The notes below the pieces were generated by a model. The model was not told where the DNA came from and did not search any database. It saw nothing but the letters and a program-made list of their open reading frames with translations. A stretch of DNA of 64,000 nt from Micromonospora sp. NBC_01740 (GTDB lineage: Bacteria > Actinomycetota > Actinomycetes > Mycobacteriales > Micromonosporaceae): positions 62,001-126,000 of the forward strand of contig NZ_CP109150.1 in assembly GCF_035920365.1 (NCBI RefSeq), read 5' to 3'. Each line of letters starts with the position of its first letter. Position 1 is the stretch's first letter. The translations under genes were made by a program, and so were the position numbers. Positions 9,411 to 17,919 of this stretch are shown here, one piece after another.

Positions 9411-10310
9411 TCACATCGCTGTCCGGGCCGACCACAGCTCGGGGAAGACCACCCGGGCCATGCTCCGCTGCAACCACGCCAGTCCGGCGGAGCCGCCGCT
9501 GCCCACCTTGGCGCCCATTGTGCGCTGCACCGCCTTGACGTGGTGCTGCCGCCAGTCGCCGAACTGCTCGGCCACCTCGGTCAGCGCCTCGCCCAGCATC
9601 CGCAGGTGGTTCTCCGGCCCGGGCTCGGCGTAGATCCGCACCCAGGCGGCCTCCACGGCGGCGTGCGGCTGGTGCTCGGCGTTGACGTCCCGGTCCAGCA
9701 GCTCAGCCGGAAGCTCGTGGCCGTGGCGGGCCAGCAGGGCGACCACGTCGTCCCAGAGGCTCGGCGCCGCCAGGGTGGCGCGCAGCTCGGCGTACACGTC
9801 GGTCTGCCGCCGGAACGGCCGGATCAGCGTCTCGTCGCGGAGGCCGAGCAGGAACTCCAGGTGGCGGTACATCGCCGACTGGAAGCCGGAGCCCTCGCCC
9901 AGCAGGTTGCGGAACCGGTTGAAGTCGGCCGGGGTCATCCAGCGCAGCCCGTTCCAGGCCGCGTTCAGCCCCTCCAGGTGCAGCGCGGCGCGGCGCAGCG
10001 GGGCCAGCGCGTCCCACACCCGGTCGGTCCGCAGCAGCCGCTGCGTCTCGCGCAGCTCGTGGCAGCTCAGCTTGAAGTACAGCTCCATGATCTGGCTGAC
10101 CATCAGGAAGGACATCTCGCCGGGGTCGTCGCTCAGCGGCTGCTGCAGTTGGTGCAGCGTGCTGGCGTGCACGTACGCGTCGTACGGCACCCGCTCGGCG
10201 AACTCCAGCGTCGGTTCGCCGCCGTTGCGGGCGGCGCGGGCCGCGCGTTGCCGCGGGGTCACCGGGCGCACCGCCGCCTTGGCGGGTACGCGCACGTCCG
10301 TCTGCTCCAC
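9411..10310 (-). CDS. kynA: Tryptophan 2,3-dioxygenase
   Basis: This 299-residue haem dioxygenase opens the indole ring of tryptophan to N-formylkynurenine, the first and committed step. SQIMELYFKLSCHEL corresponds to the TDO core helix and the C-terminal HHVKAVQRTMGAKVGSGGS to the substrate-binding GTGG-like loop. The start is GTG at 10310 with GGAGG six bases upstream. It is the first gene of the operon and diverges from an Lrp/AsnC gene across 179 bp. No arylformamidase gene follows, although the next step needs one. Confidence 0.94.
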   Translation of the reverse strand: MEQTDVRVPAKAAVRPVTPRQRAARAARNGGEPTLEFAERVPYDAYVHASTLHQLQQPLSDDPGEMSFLMVSQIMELYFKLSCHELRETQRLLRTDRVWDALAPLRRAALHLEGLNAAWNGLRWMTPADFNRFRNLLGEGSGFQSAMYRHLEFLLGLRDETLIRPFRRQTDVYAELRATLAAPSLWDDVVALLARHGHELPAELLDRDVNAEHQPHAAVEAAWVRIYAEPGPENHLRMLGEALTEVAEQFGDWRQHHVKAVQRTMGAKVGSGGSAGLAWLQRSMARVVFPELWSARTAM

Positions 10311-10489
10311 CGGTGGCCTCCCTCTGCTTCGTCACCCGGGACGGCCGACGGTCGGCCGTTTTCGGGATGTCAACATGATCTCTCGGCGGAACCCCCGGAT
10401 GGAATGCCGGATCAACGGCGCTCACCCCGTCTGACCTGCTACGCAGAAGGCATGAGCCGGATTCGGCTTCAGGAAAGTAAGGTCGCCTC
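10311..10489. promoter_or_regulatory. Divergent promoter region of kynA and the Lrp-type regulator
   Basis: This 179-bp region separates the two divergent genes and must hold both promoters. An inverted repeat AGCCG-GATT-CGGCT lies at 10455-10468, close to the regulator start, and is a candidate operator. Lrp/AsnC proteins often autoregulate and respond to an amino acid; tryptophan or kynurenine would be the natural ligand. No clear -10/-35 pair was assigned. Confidence 0.45.
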
Positions 10490-10945
10490 ATGGACGACAT
10501 GGACTGGGCGCTGCTGCGGGAACTGCAGGCCGACGCGCGCCTCTCCTTCAGCGAACTCTCCCGCCGGGTGCACCTGTCGCCGCCGGCCGTGGCCGAGCGG
10601 GTGCGCCGGCTGGAGGAGTCCGGGGTGATCACCGGCTACCACGCCCACGTCGACCTGACCCGGGCCGGCCGCACCGTGGTCGCGCTGATCCGGATGTCCT
10701 GTTACGGGGCCCGGTGCATCCTGCACGACCCGGACGTGGCGAACTGGCCCGAGATCCTGGAGATCCACCGGATCACCGGCGACGCGTGCAGCATGCTCAA
10801 GGTGGCCGCCGGGTCGATCGACGACTTCGAGGGCGTCATCGACCGGCTCGCCCCGTACGGCCAGCCGTCCAGCACGATGGTGCTCTCCACCCCGCTGGAA
10901 TGGCAGCCCGTCACCCCGCTGCCCCCCGCCGACCGGCAGCGCTGA
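10490..10945 (+). CDS. Lrp/AsnC family transcriptional regulator (probable kyn regulator)
   Basis: This 151-residue protein has an N-terminal helix-turn-helix (residues about 5-55, FSELSRRVHLSPPAVAERV) and a C-terminal RAM/AsnC ligand-binding domain. It is divergent from kynA. Lrp-type activators (KynR) next to kyn genes are known in other bacteria, so control of this operon by tryptophan or kynurenine is the simplest reading; this is inference from position. The ATG at 10490 was chosen because the wHTH begins at once after it. Confidence 0.88.
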   Translation: MDDMDWALLRELQADARLSFSELSRRVHLSPPAVAERVRRLEESGVITGYHAHVDLTRAGRTVVALIRMSCYGARCILHDPDVANWPEILEIHRITGDACSMLKVAAGSIDDFEGVIDRLAPYGQPSSTMVLSTPLEWQPVTPLPPADRQR

Positions 10946-11034
10946 CCCGCCCCGGGTTTGCCCCCCGGCCAGCGGGAAAGCAGGCCCCTGTTGCCCGGGG
11001 AGGATTCCGGTGATCGTCACCGGAAGGGGGGATC

Positions 11035-11556
11035 ATGCCGGTGCTCACAGCGTTCCAACGTGCCCTGACCCGCGCTCTGACCGTCTTGGGGCTGGTCGGG
11101 GCCTTCGTCCTGACGACTCTCGCACCCGCCTGGGCGGGTGAGAACACCTTCGTCGAGGTGGTACCCAACAGCGCGCAGGCCGGCACCCGGGTCAGCATCC
11201 GGGCCGGCTGCGACAACGCCAACAACCGCCAGGCCGACGTGCACTCCGACGCCTTCGGGCGGGTGATGCTGCGGCCGGACAACGGCTTTTTGACCGGCCA
11301 GGTCACCATCCCGGGCAGCAAGGAGCCCGGCGACTACCCGGTGGACCTGCGCTGCGACAACGGCAAGACCGCGACCACCACGCTCACGGTGCTGAACATG
11401 GAGCAGCCGAGCAAGGGCCCGGCCACCGGGGGCGGCGGCACCGCCGGCGTCTCGGGCACCGGCTCGATGCTGATGATCGGTGGCCTCGCGGTCGTGGCCC
11501 TGGCCGTGGGCTTCGGCTTCTTCGGCAACCGCCGCCGGACCGGGTCCGGTTCCTGA
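11035..11556 (+). CDS. Secreted, C-terminally anchored protein; probable substrate of the adjacent sortase
   Basis: This 173-residue protein has a signal peptide (residues 1-34, ending APAWAG), an extracellular domain of about 90 residues with two Cys, a Gly-rich stretch with PATGGG, a hydrophobic helix near 145-165 and a basic tail GNRRRTG. That order is a cell-wall sorting signal, although no exact LPXTG is present; PATGG is the best candidate motif. A class F sortase gene follows after 12 bp. The function of the extracellular domain is not recognised. Confidence 0.75.
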   Translation: MPVLTAFQRALTRALTVLGLVGAFVLTTLAPAWAGENTFVEVVPNSAQAGTRVSIRAGCDNANNRQADVHSDAFGRVMLRPDNGFLTGQVTIPGSKEPGDYPVDLRCDNGKTATTTLTVLNMEQPSKGPATGGGGTAGVSGTGSMLMIGGLAVVALAVGFGFFGNRRRTGSGS

Positions 11557-11568
11557 CCCGCCGTCGCC

Positions 11569-12420
11569 ATGGCCGGCTCCCTGAGGCGTACCAGGCGATC
11601 GGATCCGGGCCGGGTCCGGGCGACCACCCGGCGGGCGCTGCGGGCGTCCCGCCGGGCGGCGGCCGCGACCGCGCGCCGGCTGCGCCGGGTGGCCGGGGAG
11701 GCGGTGTCGGCGAGCGTCGCCACCACCGACCCGGCCGCCGGTCCGCTGCCCGCCCGGCCCCGCTACCGCCGGATCCCGGCCGGCGGCCGCCGGCTGGCCC
11801 CGGGGCGGGGGCCCGGCCTGCCGGTCCTGGTGATCGGGACGTTGATGGCGCTGATCGTCACGATGCTCGGCGTGGAGCGGATCGCCGGCGTGAGCGTGCT
11901 GCCGGAGCGGTTCCTCGCGGGGCTGCGACCCGCGCCGAAGAAGTTCCCGGTGCTGCCCGCCAGCCGGCCCGTCGGCATCGCCATCGACCCGATCGACGTC
12001 CGGGCGCCCGTGCACGGCGTCGGCATCGCCCCGGACGGCAGCATCGCGGTGCCGGACGCCGCCCGCGCCCAGGAGGCCGGCTGGTACGACCAGGGCCCGA
12101 CCCCCGGGCAGTACGGCCCGGCGGTGATCGTCGGGCACGTCGACACGACCAGCGGGCCGGCGGTCTTCCACAAGCTGCGGGACCTGGACGACGGCGACCG
12201 GATCGAGGTCGCCCGGCAGGACCGCTCGGTGGCCGTCTTCGAGGTGGACTCCGTCGAGCGCTTCGACAAGGACCGGCTACCGGTGGACGAGGTCTTCGGC
12301 GACTTCGACCGCCCCCGGCTGCGCCTGATCACCTGCGGCGGACGCTGGGTGGGCGGGCAGACCGGGTACGCCGACAACGTGGTGGTCTTCGCGTCGCTGG
12401 TCCGGGCGCGCACGACGTGA
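11569..12420 (+). CDS. Class F sortase
   Basis: This 283-residue transpeptidase has a long basic N-terminus, one membrane helix (about residues 85-105) and a sortase domain. The catalytic His is in VIVGHVDTTSG (about 188) and the Cys in LRLITCGG (about 254), followed by the GYADNVVVFA strand typical of actinobacterial class F enzymes. It is likely co-transcribed with the anchored protein just upstream. The translation start is ATG at 11569; the first 80 residues are Arg/Ala-rich and could be over-extended. Confidence 0.85.
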   Translation: MAGSLRRTRRSDPGRVRATTRRALRASRRAAAATARRLRRVAGEAVSASVATTDPAAGPLPARPRYRRIPAGGRRLAPGRGPGLPVLVIGTLMALIVTMLGVERIAGVSVLPERFLAGLRPAPKKFPVLPASRPVGIAIDPIDVRAPVHGVGIAPDGSIAVPDAARAQEAGWYDQGPTPGQYGPAVIVGHVDTTSGPAVFHKLRDLDDGDRIEVARQDRSVAVFEVDSVERFDKDRLPVDEVFGDFDRPRLRLITCGGRWVGGQTGYADNVVVFASLVRARTT

Positions 12421-12426
12421 CCGGCC

Positions 12427-12458
12427 CGCCCGCGCGCCGCGTCGTGCGGGCGCGGGCG
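12427..12458. terminator. Bidirectional hairpin between convergent sortase and HNH genes
   Basis: CGCCCGCGC at 12427-12435 pairs exactly with GCGCGGGCG at 12450-12458. It lies between the ends of two convergent genes. There is no T-tract, as is common for actinobacterial terminators. Confidence 0.6.
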
Positions 12459-12463
12459 ACGGG

Positions 12464-13021
12464 TCAGGCGGCCTCGGGCTCCCGGCTCAGGCGGCCTTCG
12501 GGCTCGCGCAGGTCGAGCCAGTCGGACCAGCGGGGGTCCGGCGCCCGGTGGCCGAGCACCCGCCAGGCGGTGCCCTTCGGGGCCGCCGGCAGCGCGTGCA
12601 GCCGCCAGCCCAGCTCGGCCGGCGTCTTGTCGCCCTTGGTGTGGTTGCACCGGGCGCAGGCCGCGACGACGTTCTCCCAGGCGTGCCGGCCGCCCCGGCT
12701 GCGCGGGAAGACGTGGTCGATGGTCTCGGCGGGACCCCGGCAGTAGGCGCACCGCCAGCCGTCCCGGGCGAAGATGGCGCGGCGGGAGAGCCCGACGTGG
12801 GTGCGGTAGGGCACGCGTACGAAGCGGGTGAGGCGGACGACCGACGGCACCGGCAGCGCGTCGCGGGCGCTGTGCAGGATGCCGTCGCCGTCGGCGACGC
12901 AGACCGCCTTGGCGGAGAGCACGAGAATGGCGGCGCGGCGCACCGACACGACACACAGCGGCTCGTAGGTGGCGTTGAGGACCAGCGCACCGGAGCCCAC
13001 CGTGGGTCGTATGTCAGGCAT
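12464..13021 (-). CDS. HNH endonuclease family protein
   Basis: This 185-residue protein has the HNH fold: a first Cys pair (CAYC near 115), DHVFPRSRGG as the first motif strand, and CARCNHTKGDKTP carrying the second zinc pair and the last His. Such short actinobacterial HNH proteins are common chromosomal genes of unknown role. The start is placed at the ATG at 13021 because GGGAGG is nine bases upstream; a GTG three codons earlier would abut that ribosome binding site. It converges with the sortase gene. Confidence 0.85.
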   Translation of the reverse strand: MPDIRPTVGSGALVLNATYEPLCVVSVRRAAILVLSAKAVCVADGDGILHSARDALPVPSVVRLTRFVRVPYRTHVGLSRRAIFARDGWRCAYCRGPAETIDHVFPRSRGGRHAWENVVAACARCNHTKGDKTPAELGWRLHALPAAPKGTAWRVLGHRAPDPRWSDWLDLREPEGRLSREPEAA

Positions 13022-13147
13022 CGCGTTCACCCTCCCGGTTCAGCGGCCCCTGCTTGCCACCGCCGACCGGAAACGGGCGCAGTTGCCCACCACGGCCGAC
13101 GCCGGCCGGATCACCGACGTCCGTGCGCCCATCGTCCCTGATCGGCT

Positions 13148-13233
13148 CCCGGATTGCACGCACTAATGTGACAAGCCAAGTGGGCATCACCCGGAAACGG
13201 GCAGATCTGGCCCCTGAGCAGGGCGGGACCCCT
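13148..13233 (+). repeat. 86-bp direct repeat, copy A
   Basis: This stretch starts TCCCGGATTGCACGCACTAATG and matches 15365-15450 in the same orientation, with identical first 22 bases and mostly matching flanks thereafter. Both copies end in a GCCCCTGAGCAGGG hairpin. The two copies enclose the LtrA and integrase fragments, so they may mark ends of a decayed insertion or be dispersed copies of a short element. Confidence 0.65.
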
Positions 13234-13293
13234 CAGCGACTCTCGACGTTCTACACCCGTTTTCGATCTCGGTTGTGCCGGATCCGTGCCCGA

Positions 13294-13347
13294 TGATCTT
13301 GCAGTTGCATTGATCTCCGTAAACTTGATCAAGGCAACTCAAGATCA
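13294..13347. repeat. Imperfect palindromic intergenic element
   Basis: TGATCTTGCAGTTGC at 13294-13308 pairs with GCAACTCAAGATCA at 13334-13347 with one bulged base. The centre also carries TTGATC...GATCAA. It looks like a short MITE or REP-like element; no terminator role is evident because no gene ends nearby. Confidence 0.5.
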
Positions 13348-13904
13348 CTAAAGTGCCTGACGTGAAGCGGAATCCCCCTCCAAGCGGTGGCCCTGGGTTC
13401 TCCTGTCCCTCGTCGTCCATGGCCTGCACAGGTGCGCTGGCCGTTCCTGCGGCGTGGGCGGTGAGAGTCCAGGTTGAGGCGGCGGAACAGAGAGAGCGCG
13501 CTCCCAATGCGGCGGTGGCTGTCTACCTGCTACGGCTGAGGTCGTAGCTGGCACGGGGGGTCGTCTGCTCGGCACCGCGGACGCTGCCCCCATGTCTGGG
13601 GCTTGCCGGTCCTGCCCTGCGGGTCATTCTCGGCGCCCAGTCCCCGGCGGCGGCCCGTTCTGACGCCGGGGTACACGAGGGTTGATACTCCAACGTCACT
13701 TGGCTCCGGCGTTGGGCGCGCGTGGGCATGAGGACGGGCCTCCCAGCAATAAGGGCCGATCGTCACGCATGTCCTGGGACGGATTCGTCAGCGTGTGGTG
13801 GCGTCCGGGCGCGTCCAACCACTCCCACGACGTCCTGGTCGGGCCAGGAGTCGTTGGCGGTCACCCGTATGGCTTCCCTCCGGGTGTAGGAAATCCAACC
13901 CCCG

Positions 13905-14822
13905 GTGAACCGGGGTCGTGCCGGTGAATATGAGCGGTATGGGACTTCGGGCCGCGGGTGGGCGTTCGTGCTGCCGTACGTGATCCTGCAGTGCGGCCGG
14001 CCGCTCATCCTGATGCCCGCGCTGCGCGGGCACCCTCTTCGGCAGCTCTACCTGCGGTCGGTGCTGTGGCACTCGGCCACGGCGGTGATCTGGTTCGCCG
14101 GCGCGGCCGTCAGTGGCGACGCCCGGGTCGCCCTGTGGGGGGTCGCCGTGGCCGTCGACATCGTCGCCGGGCAGCTGCGCTGGCCGGTACCGGGGATGGC
14201 CCGGCAGCCGGTCAGTGCGTGGGCCATGGACAGCCGCCACCACCTGCCCGCCCGCTATCAGCAGTTCCTGATGATCGCCCTCGGGGAAACCGTGCTCGCC
14301 GTCGGCCTCACGGTGACCTACCAGCCGGTCACCGCGGTGACCGGCGCGGGGCTCGTGGTGGCGTTCCTGTCGACGGTGCTGCTGTGGCGCATCTACTTCT
14401 ACCGTTCCGGCCAGATCCTCGGCGAAGCCGTCGCCACGGCGGGGGACCGGTACGCCGCCGGTCGCGCCACCGGCACTGCACACGTCGTCATGGTGATGGG
14501 CATCCTCACCGCCGCCGTCGGCTTCGAGATCGTACTGAAACACACGGCCGGCAAGCCCGAGCCGGTGTGGCTCGTCGCTATCCTCGGCGGTCCAGCACTG
14601 TTCCTCTACGGCCGCATCCGTCTGGAACGCGTCGTGTTCGACCGGCTTTCCCTCCGCCGCGTCGTCGCCATCGCCGCCCTGGCGGTCGCCGCCGTCCCCC
14701 TGTATTTCGCCCCGCCGCTGGCCGCTACGGTCGTGGCCGCGCTCGTACTGCTCGCCGTCGCCCTCGCCGACGCCCGCCACGCCGCCGGCCGTCCCGCCGA
14801 GGCCCCCTCCCCGGCACACTAG
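13905..14822 (+). pseudogene. LtrA-family membrane protein, N-terminally truncated
   Basis: The 305-codon frame matches the C-terminal three quarters of low-temperature-requirement A proteins, with about seven hydrophobic helices and family segments such as GWAFVLPYVILQCGR and FLMIALGETVLAVG. LtrA proteins are usually near 400 residues and begin with an ELFYDLVFV-type helix; roughly the first 90-100 residues, including that helix, are absent. The apparent start (an ATG at 13905, followed by NRGRAGEYERYG) is not homologous. A deletion or recombination at the 5' end is likely, so the gene is probably dead. Confidence 0.65.
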
Positions 14823-14968
14823 GTAACCCGGTCGGCCGGGGAGCTGCACTGCGACTGTCAAGGGCTTCCCTGATAGCCGTGTGCCGGGGCGTGACCGGCC
14901 GCCAGGCCGCACGCGCGCCCCGGTGCGATACGGCGGCGGGCCGCTTGCGCCCCGCCCTTGACGAAAGC

Positions 14969-15292
14969 GTCGCCAGATCGTCTGTCGTCCTTTACTTCGG
15001 GGTCCTTAAGAGCATTTTGAACGCCGCTGCTGTCGACAAGGTCCTTTCCGATAACCCATGTGACGGCGTGAAGCTTTCGCAGATCCTAGGGGGCATTTCA
15101 TGTACGCCGAAATGGGCGCCCACCGAGGATCAGGTTCTTAGGCTCTCCGAGGTTGTGCCCCGACGATTTCGCGCGGCTGTTTGGCTTGGAGCCGGCGAAG
15201 GCTTGCGCATCGGTGAGGTTCTGGGAATGGAAGCCGGCGCACGATGCAAGGACAGCCAGCCGATCGGCCCTGCTGGTCGAGATGGGATCTGA
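14969..15292 (+). pseudogene. Tyrosine integrase remnant
   Basis: About 90 codons encode the end of a core-binding domain and the start of the catalytic domain of a phage-type integrase: VLKSILNAAAVDKV, DNPCDGVKL, then AAVWLGAGEGLRIGEVLGME, which includes the first catalytic Arg. Homology ends near 15235 and the frame stops at 15290. The HxxR and Tyr parts are missing. It differs from the intact integrase at 51835, so it records a different, lost element. Confidence 0.8.
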
Positions 15293-15638
15293 GTTGTGCC
15301 CAAGTTATGCCGCATGATCTTCTCTTGGCGTTCTTGCAGATCAACGCCTACTTGCACTAGTAGATCCCGGATTGCACGCACTAATGCCGGAAGCCGGCCA
15401 GGCATCACCCAGAAACGGGCGGATCCGCCCCTGAGCAGGGGCGGACCCCTCCGGCGCCGCTCGCCGTCCGGCACCCGCCACCGATTCCGACGCGCCGCAT
15501 TCCAGGCCCCGATGATCATGTTTACGCATTGAAGCCGATAAACGCAATCACGACGACCCGATCAATACCGCGCCGGCGGGTGCGACCCCCTGCGCGCATC
15601 ATCGGCCGCGCTCGGCGTCGATCGGCCCGCCGGGTCCG
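15293..15638. other. Intergenic region with repeat copy B
   Basis: No gene is seen. The region holds the second copy of the 86-bp repeat (15365-15450) and then runs to the end of the alpha/beta hydrolase gene. It closes the scarred segment that began at 13.0 kb. Confidence 0.55.
15365..15450 (+). repeat. 86-bp direct repeat, copy B
   Basis: This is the partner of 13148-13233, 2.2 kb away in direct orientation. It includes the perfect palindrome GGGCGGATCCGCCC and a strong hairpin CCGCCCCTG-AG-CAGGGGCGG. Confidence 0.65.
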
Positions 15639-16484
15639 TCAGAGCCGGGCCAGGGAGGAGAGCAGTGCCGCGGTCTCCCCGGGGCGGACGAGCACCGCGG
15701 CGTGGCTGACGTCGAGGGACCACACGTCGAACGGGTTGTCGGGGGTGAGCGCGTCGGCGTCGGCGATGAACCGGTCCTGGAGCGCGATCGGCATCGACCG
15801 GTCGGCGGTGAGCCGCAGGTAGGTGCGGGGGACGCGGCCCCAGGTCCCGGGGTCGGCCCGCTCCTCGCCGGCGTCCAGGCTCTCGTCCGGCTCCAGGGTG
15901 TTCAGGTAGCCGTGGAACTCGTCGTCGGTGCCGTCGGCCAGGATCGCCTCCCGGAGGGTGGCGAGCAGTGCGGGGTCGGCGGTGCGCCAGTTGAACCGCA
16001 GCGCGCCGAGTTCCATCGGGTTCGCGGCGAGCAGGCCGCCGACGCCGTTCAGGGCGCTCGACGCGTTCTCCGCCGAGGCCTGGTAGCCGGCCGGGGTGTC
16101 GGCGGCGCAGCACCACGCCGAGATGTAGACCAGCCGGTCCAGCAGCTCCGGGGCGGCGTTGGCGACCCCGGTCAGGGTGAGCCCGCCCCGGCTGTGCCCG
16201 ACCAGGATGACCGGTCCGTGCTCGCGTACCCGCCGCACGACGTCCAGGACGTGGGCCACGTTGTCGGCGTGGCCGACGCCGGCCATCGCGCTCGGCGCGG
16301 TCGCCAGGGCGGCGAGGTCCTGCGGGGCCTGGTACGCCGCCGGGAACGTCGCGCCGAAGCCGTGCCCGGGCAGGTCGACGGCCAGCGAGCGGTGCCCCCG
16401 CAGGGCCAGCTCCCGCTGCATGGGCGCCCAGGTGAACGAGTTGCTGCCGGCGCCGGGCACGAAGACGAAGGTGGAAGCTGTCAT
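15639..16484 (-). CDS. Alpha/beta hydrolase
   Basis: This 281-residue protein is a single-domain alpha/beta hydrolase. The oxyanion region is FVFVPGAGSNSFTW near the N-terminus, the nucleophile elbow is GHSRGG (about residues 97-102), and the C-terminal SHAAVLVRPGE carries the catalytic His. The family resembles salicylate esterase/hydroxynitrile lyase-like enzymes common in actinomycetes, but the substrate cannot be told from sequence. No signal peptide is visible, so it is cytoplasmic. It diverges from the MscS gene across 150 bp. Confidence 0.85.
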   Translation of the reverse strand: MTASTFVFVPGAGSNSFTWAPMQRELALRGHRSLAVDLPGHGFGATFPAAYQAPQDLAALATAPSAMAGVGHADNVAHVLDVVRRVREHGPVILVGHSRGGLTLTGVANAAPELLDRLVYISAWCCAADTPAGYQASAENASSALNGVGGLLAANPMELGALRFNWRTADPALLATLREAILADGTDDEFHGYLNTLEPDESLDAGEERADPGTWGRVPRTYLRLTADRSMPIALQDRFIADADALTPDNPFDVWSLDVSHAAVLVRPGETAALLSSLARL

Positions 16485-16634
16485 TTGATCATGATAGTTG
16501 CGCCGTCACCTCGCGTTCCCGGGGCGGGACCTGACCGGTGCGACCGCGCCCGGGCGGCACGCTCCACCGGGGGCCGGGTCACGACGCGGAGGGTCGGGGG
16601 GTTCGGGCCCCCCCGGGTGCGGTACGAAGACAGC

Positions 16635-17687
16635 GTGACCGCTGCCAGCCTGACGCCGCCCGCCCTGCCCGCCGTCGAGGCGCCGGACCCGGCCCCGTCG
16701 CCGACCTGCCTGGACGACGCCCTCTGCAAGAGCGTCTACGACATGACCGGCTCGGTGTGGTTCGCCGAGGGCAGCTACTGGATCCTGCTCAAGCCGCTGC
16801 GGATCGTGATGATCCTGCTGCTGGCGGTCGCCGCCCGGTGGCTGGTGCACCGCACGATCCGCCGGCTGGTGCGCACCACCACCGACGCGGGCGTGCCGAC
16901 CATGCTGCGTCCGCTGCGCGAGCGGATCCCCACCGCCGCCGTCGAGCCCGGCGAGTTCGTTCCGGAGCGGCGCCGGCAGCGGGCCGAGGCGATCGGTTCG
17001 GTGCTGCGCAGCCTGAGCACCGCGTTCATCTTCGGCATCGCGCTGCTGATGATCCTCAAGGAGTTCAGCTTCGACCTGGCCCCGCTGCTGGCCAGCGCCG
17101 GCATCGCGGGCGTGGCCCTCGGCTTCGGCGCGCAGAGCCTGGTCAAGGACCTGATCGCCGGCCTGTTCATGCTGATCGAGGACCAGTACGGCGTCGGAGA
17201 CACCGTGGACCTCGGCGAGGCGACAGGCGTGGTGGAGTCGGTCGGGCTGCGGGTCACCACCGTCCGCGACGGGCGGGGCGTGCTCTGGTACATCCGCAAC
17301 GGCGAGATCGTCCGGGTGGGCAACAAGAGCCAGGGATGGGCCCTGGTGGTGGTCGACCTGCCGATCGGCTTCGCCGGCACGGAGGAGGCCACTGCCGTGC
17401 TGCGTACCGCCGCCGCCTCGGTGGCGATCGACCCCGACCTGGCGCCGGAGATCGTCGAGGCGCCGGAGGTGCTGGGCGTCGAGCAGATGACGGTCGACGG
17501 CGCGGTGATCCGTACGGTGGTCAAGACGACCGCGGACGGGCAGTTCGCCGTCGGCCGGGAGCTGCGTCGCCGGCTCGCCGAGGCGCTGGAGAACTCCGGC
17601 ATCACCGCGAAGATCGCCGCCGCCCGGTTCTACCCCGGCATGCCGGTCTCCACCCCCCGCGAGACCGGGCAGGGCGGCGCCACCTGA
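16635..17687 (+). CDS. Small-conductance mechanosensitive channel family protein (MscS)
   Basis: This 350-residue membrane protein has helices near residues 55-75 and 125-145 and the pore helix LLASAGIAGVALGFGAQSLV, followed by VKDLIAGLFMLIEDQYGVGD and the beta-domain VVESVGLRVTTVRD. This is the conserved MscS core. It would open on hypo-osmotic shock to release solutes. The GTG at 16635 is chosen because the frame upstream is antisense to the hydrolase gene; no clear Shine-Dalgarno sequence is seen. Confidence 0.9.
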   Translation: MTAASLTPPALPAVEAPDPAPSPTCLDDALCKSVYDMTGSVWFAEGSYWILLKPLRIVMILLLAVAARWLVHRTIRRLVRTTTDAGVPTMLRPLRERIPTAAVEPGEFVPERRRQRAEAIGSVLRSLSTAFIFGIALLMILKEFSFDLAPLLASAGIAGVALGFGAQSLVKDLIAGLFMLIEDQYGVGDTVDLGEATGVVESVGLRVTTVRDGRGVLWYIRNGEIVRVGNKSQGWALVVVDLPIGFAGTEEATAVLRTAAASVAIDPDLAPEIVEAPEVLGVEQMTVDGAVIRTVVKTTADGQFAVGRELRRRLAEALENSGITAKIAAARFYPGMPVSTPRETGQGGAT

Positions 17688-17919
17688 GGCGTCCAGAACG
17701 CCGGGCGGCGGGGGTCGCGAGCCGGGTGGCCCCTCGGGTATCGTCCGTTCGTTCAGTCGGAGATGCGACGATCAACCCCTTCGCCCTAGCCACTCGTCGG
17801 ACGATCGGGCAAAATCCGGTGCAACGCGCTCCCCCGGAGCGTGATCACGTCCTCGCTGATCCGTAGATCTGACGACGGTTCCCGGGCCGTCCATCACGAG
17901 TGGCCCGCTCAGGGGAACG

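Larger units (their letters stand above)
13022..13904. other. Gene-poor, scarred intergenic region
   Basis: No convincing gene is seen in these 880 bp. It contains one copy of an 86-bp direct repeat (13148-13233), an imperfect palindrome at 13294-13347 and stretches of visibly lower GC. The right part directly abuts a 5'-truncated LtrA gene, so the missing N-terminal code may have been deleted here. Confidence 0.6.

Noticed and set aside
13187..13593. Short minus-strand frames in the scarred intergenic region
   Set aside because: They overlap repeats and a palindrome, lack Shine-Dalgarno sequences and encode low-complexity products.
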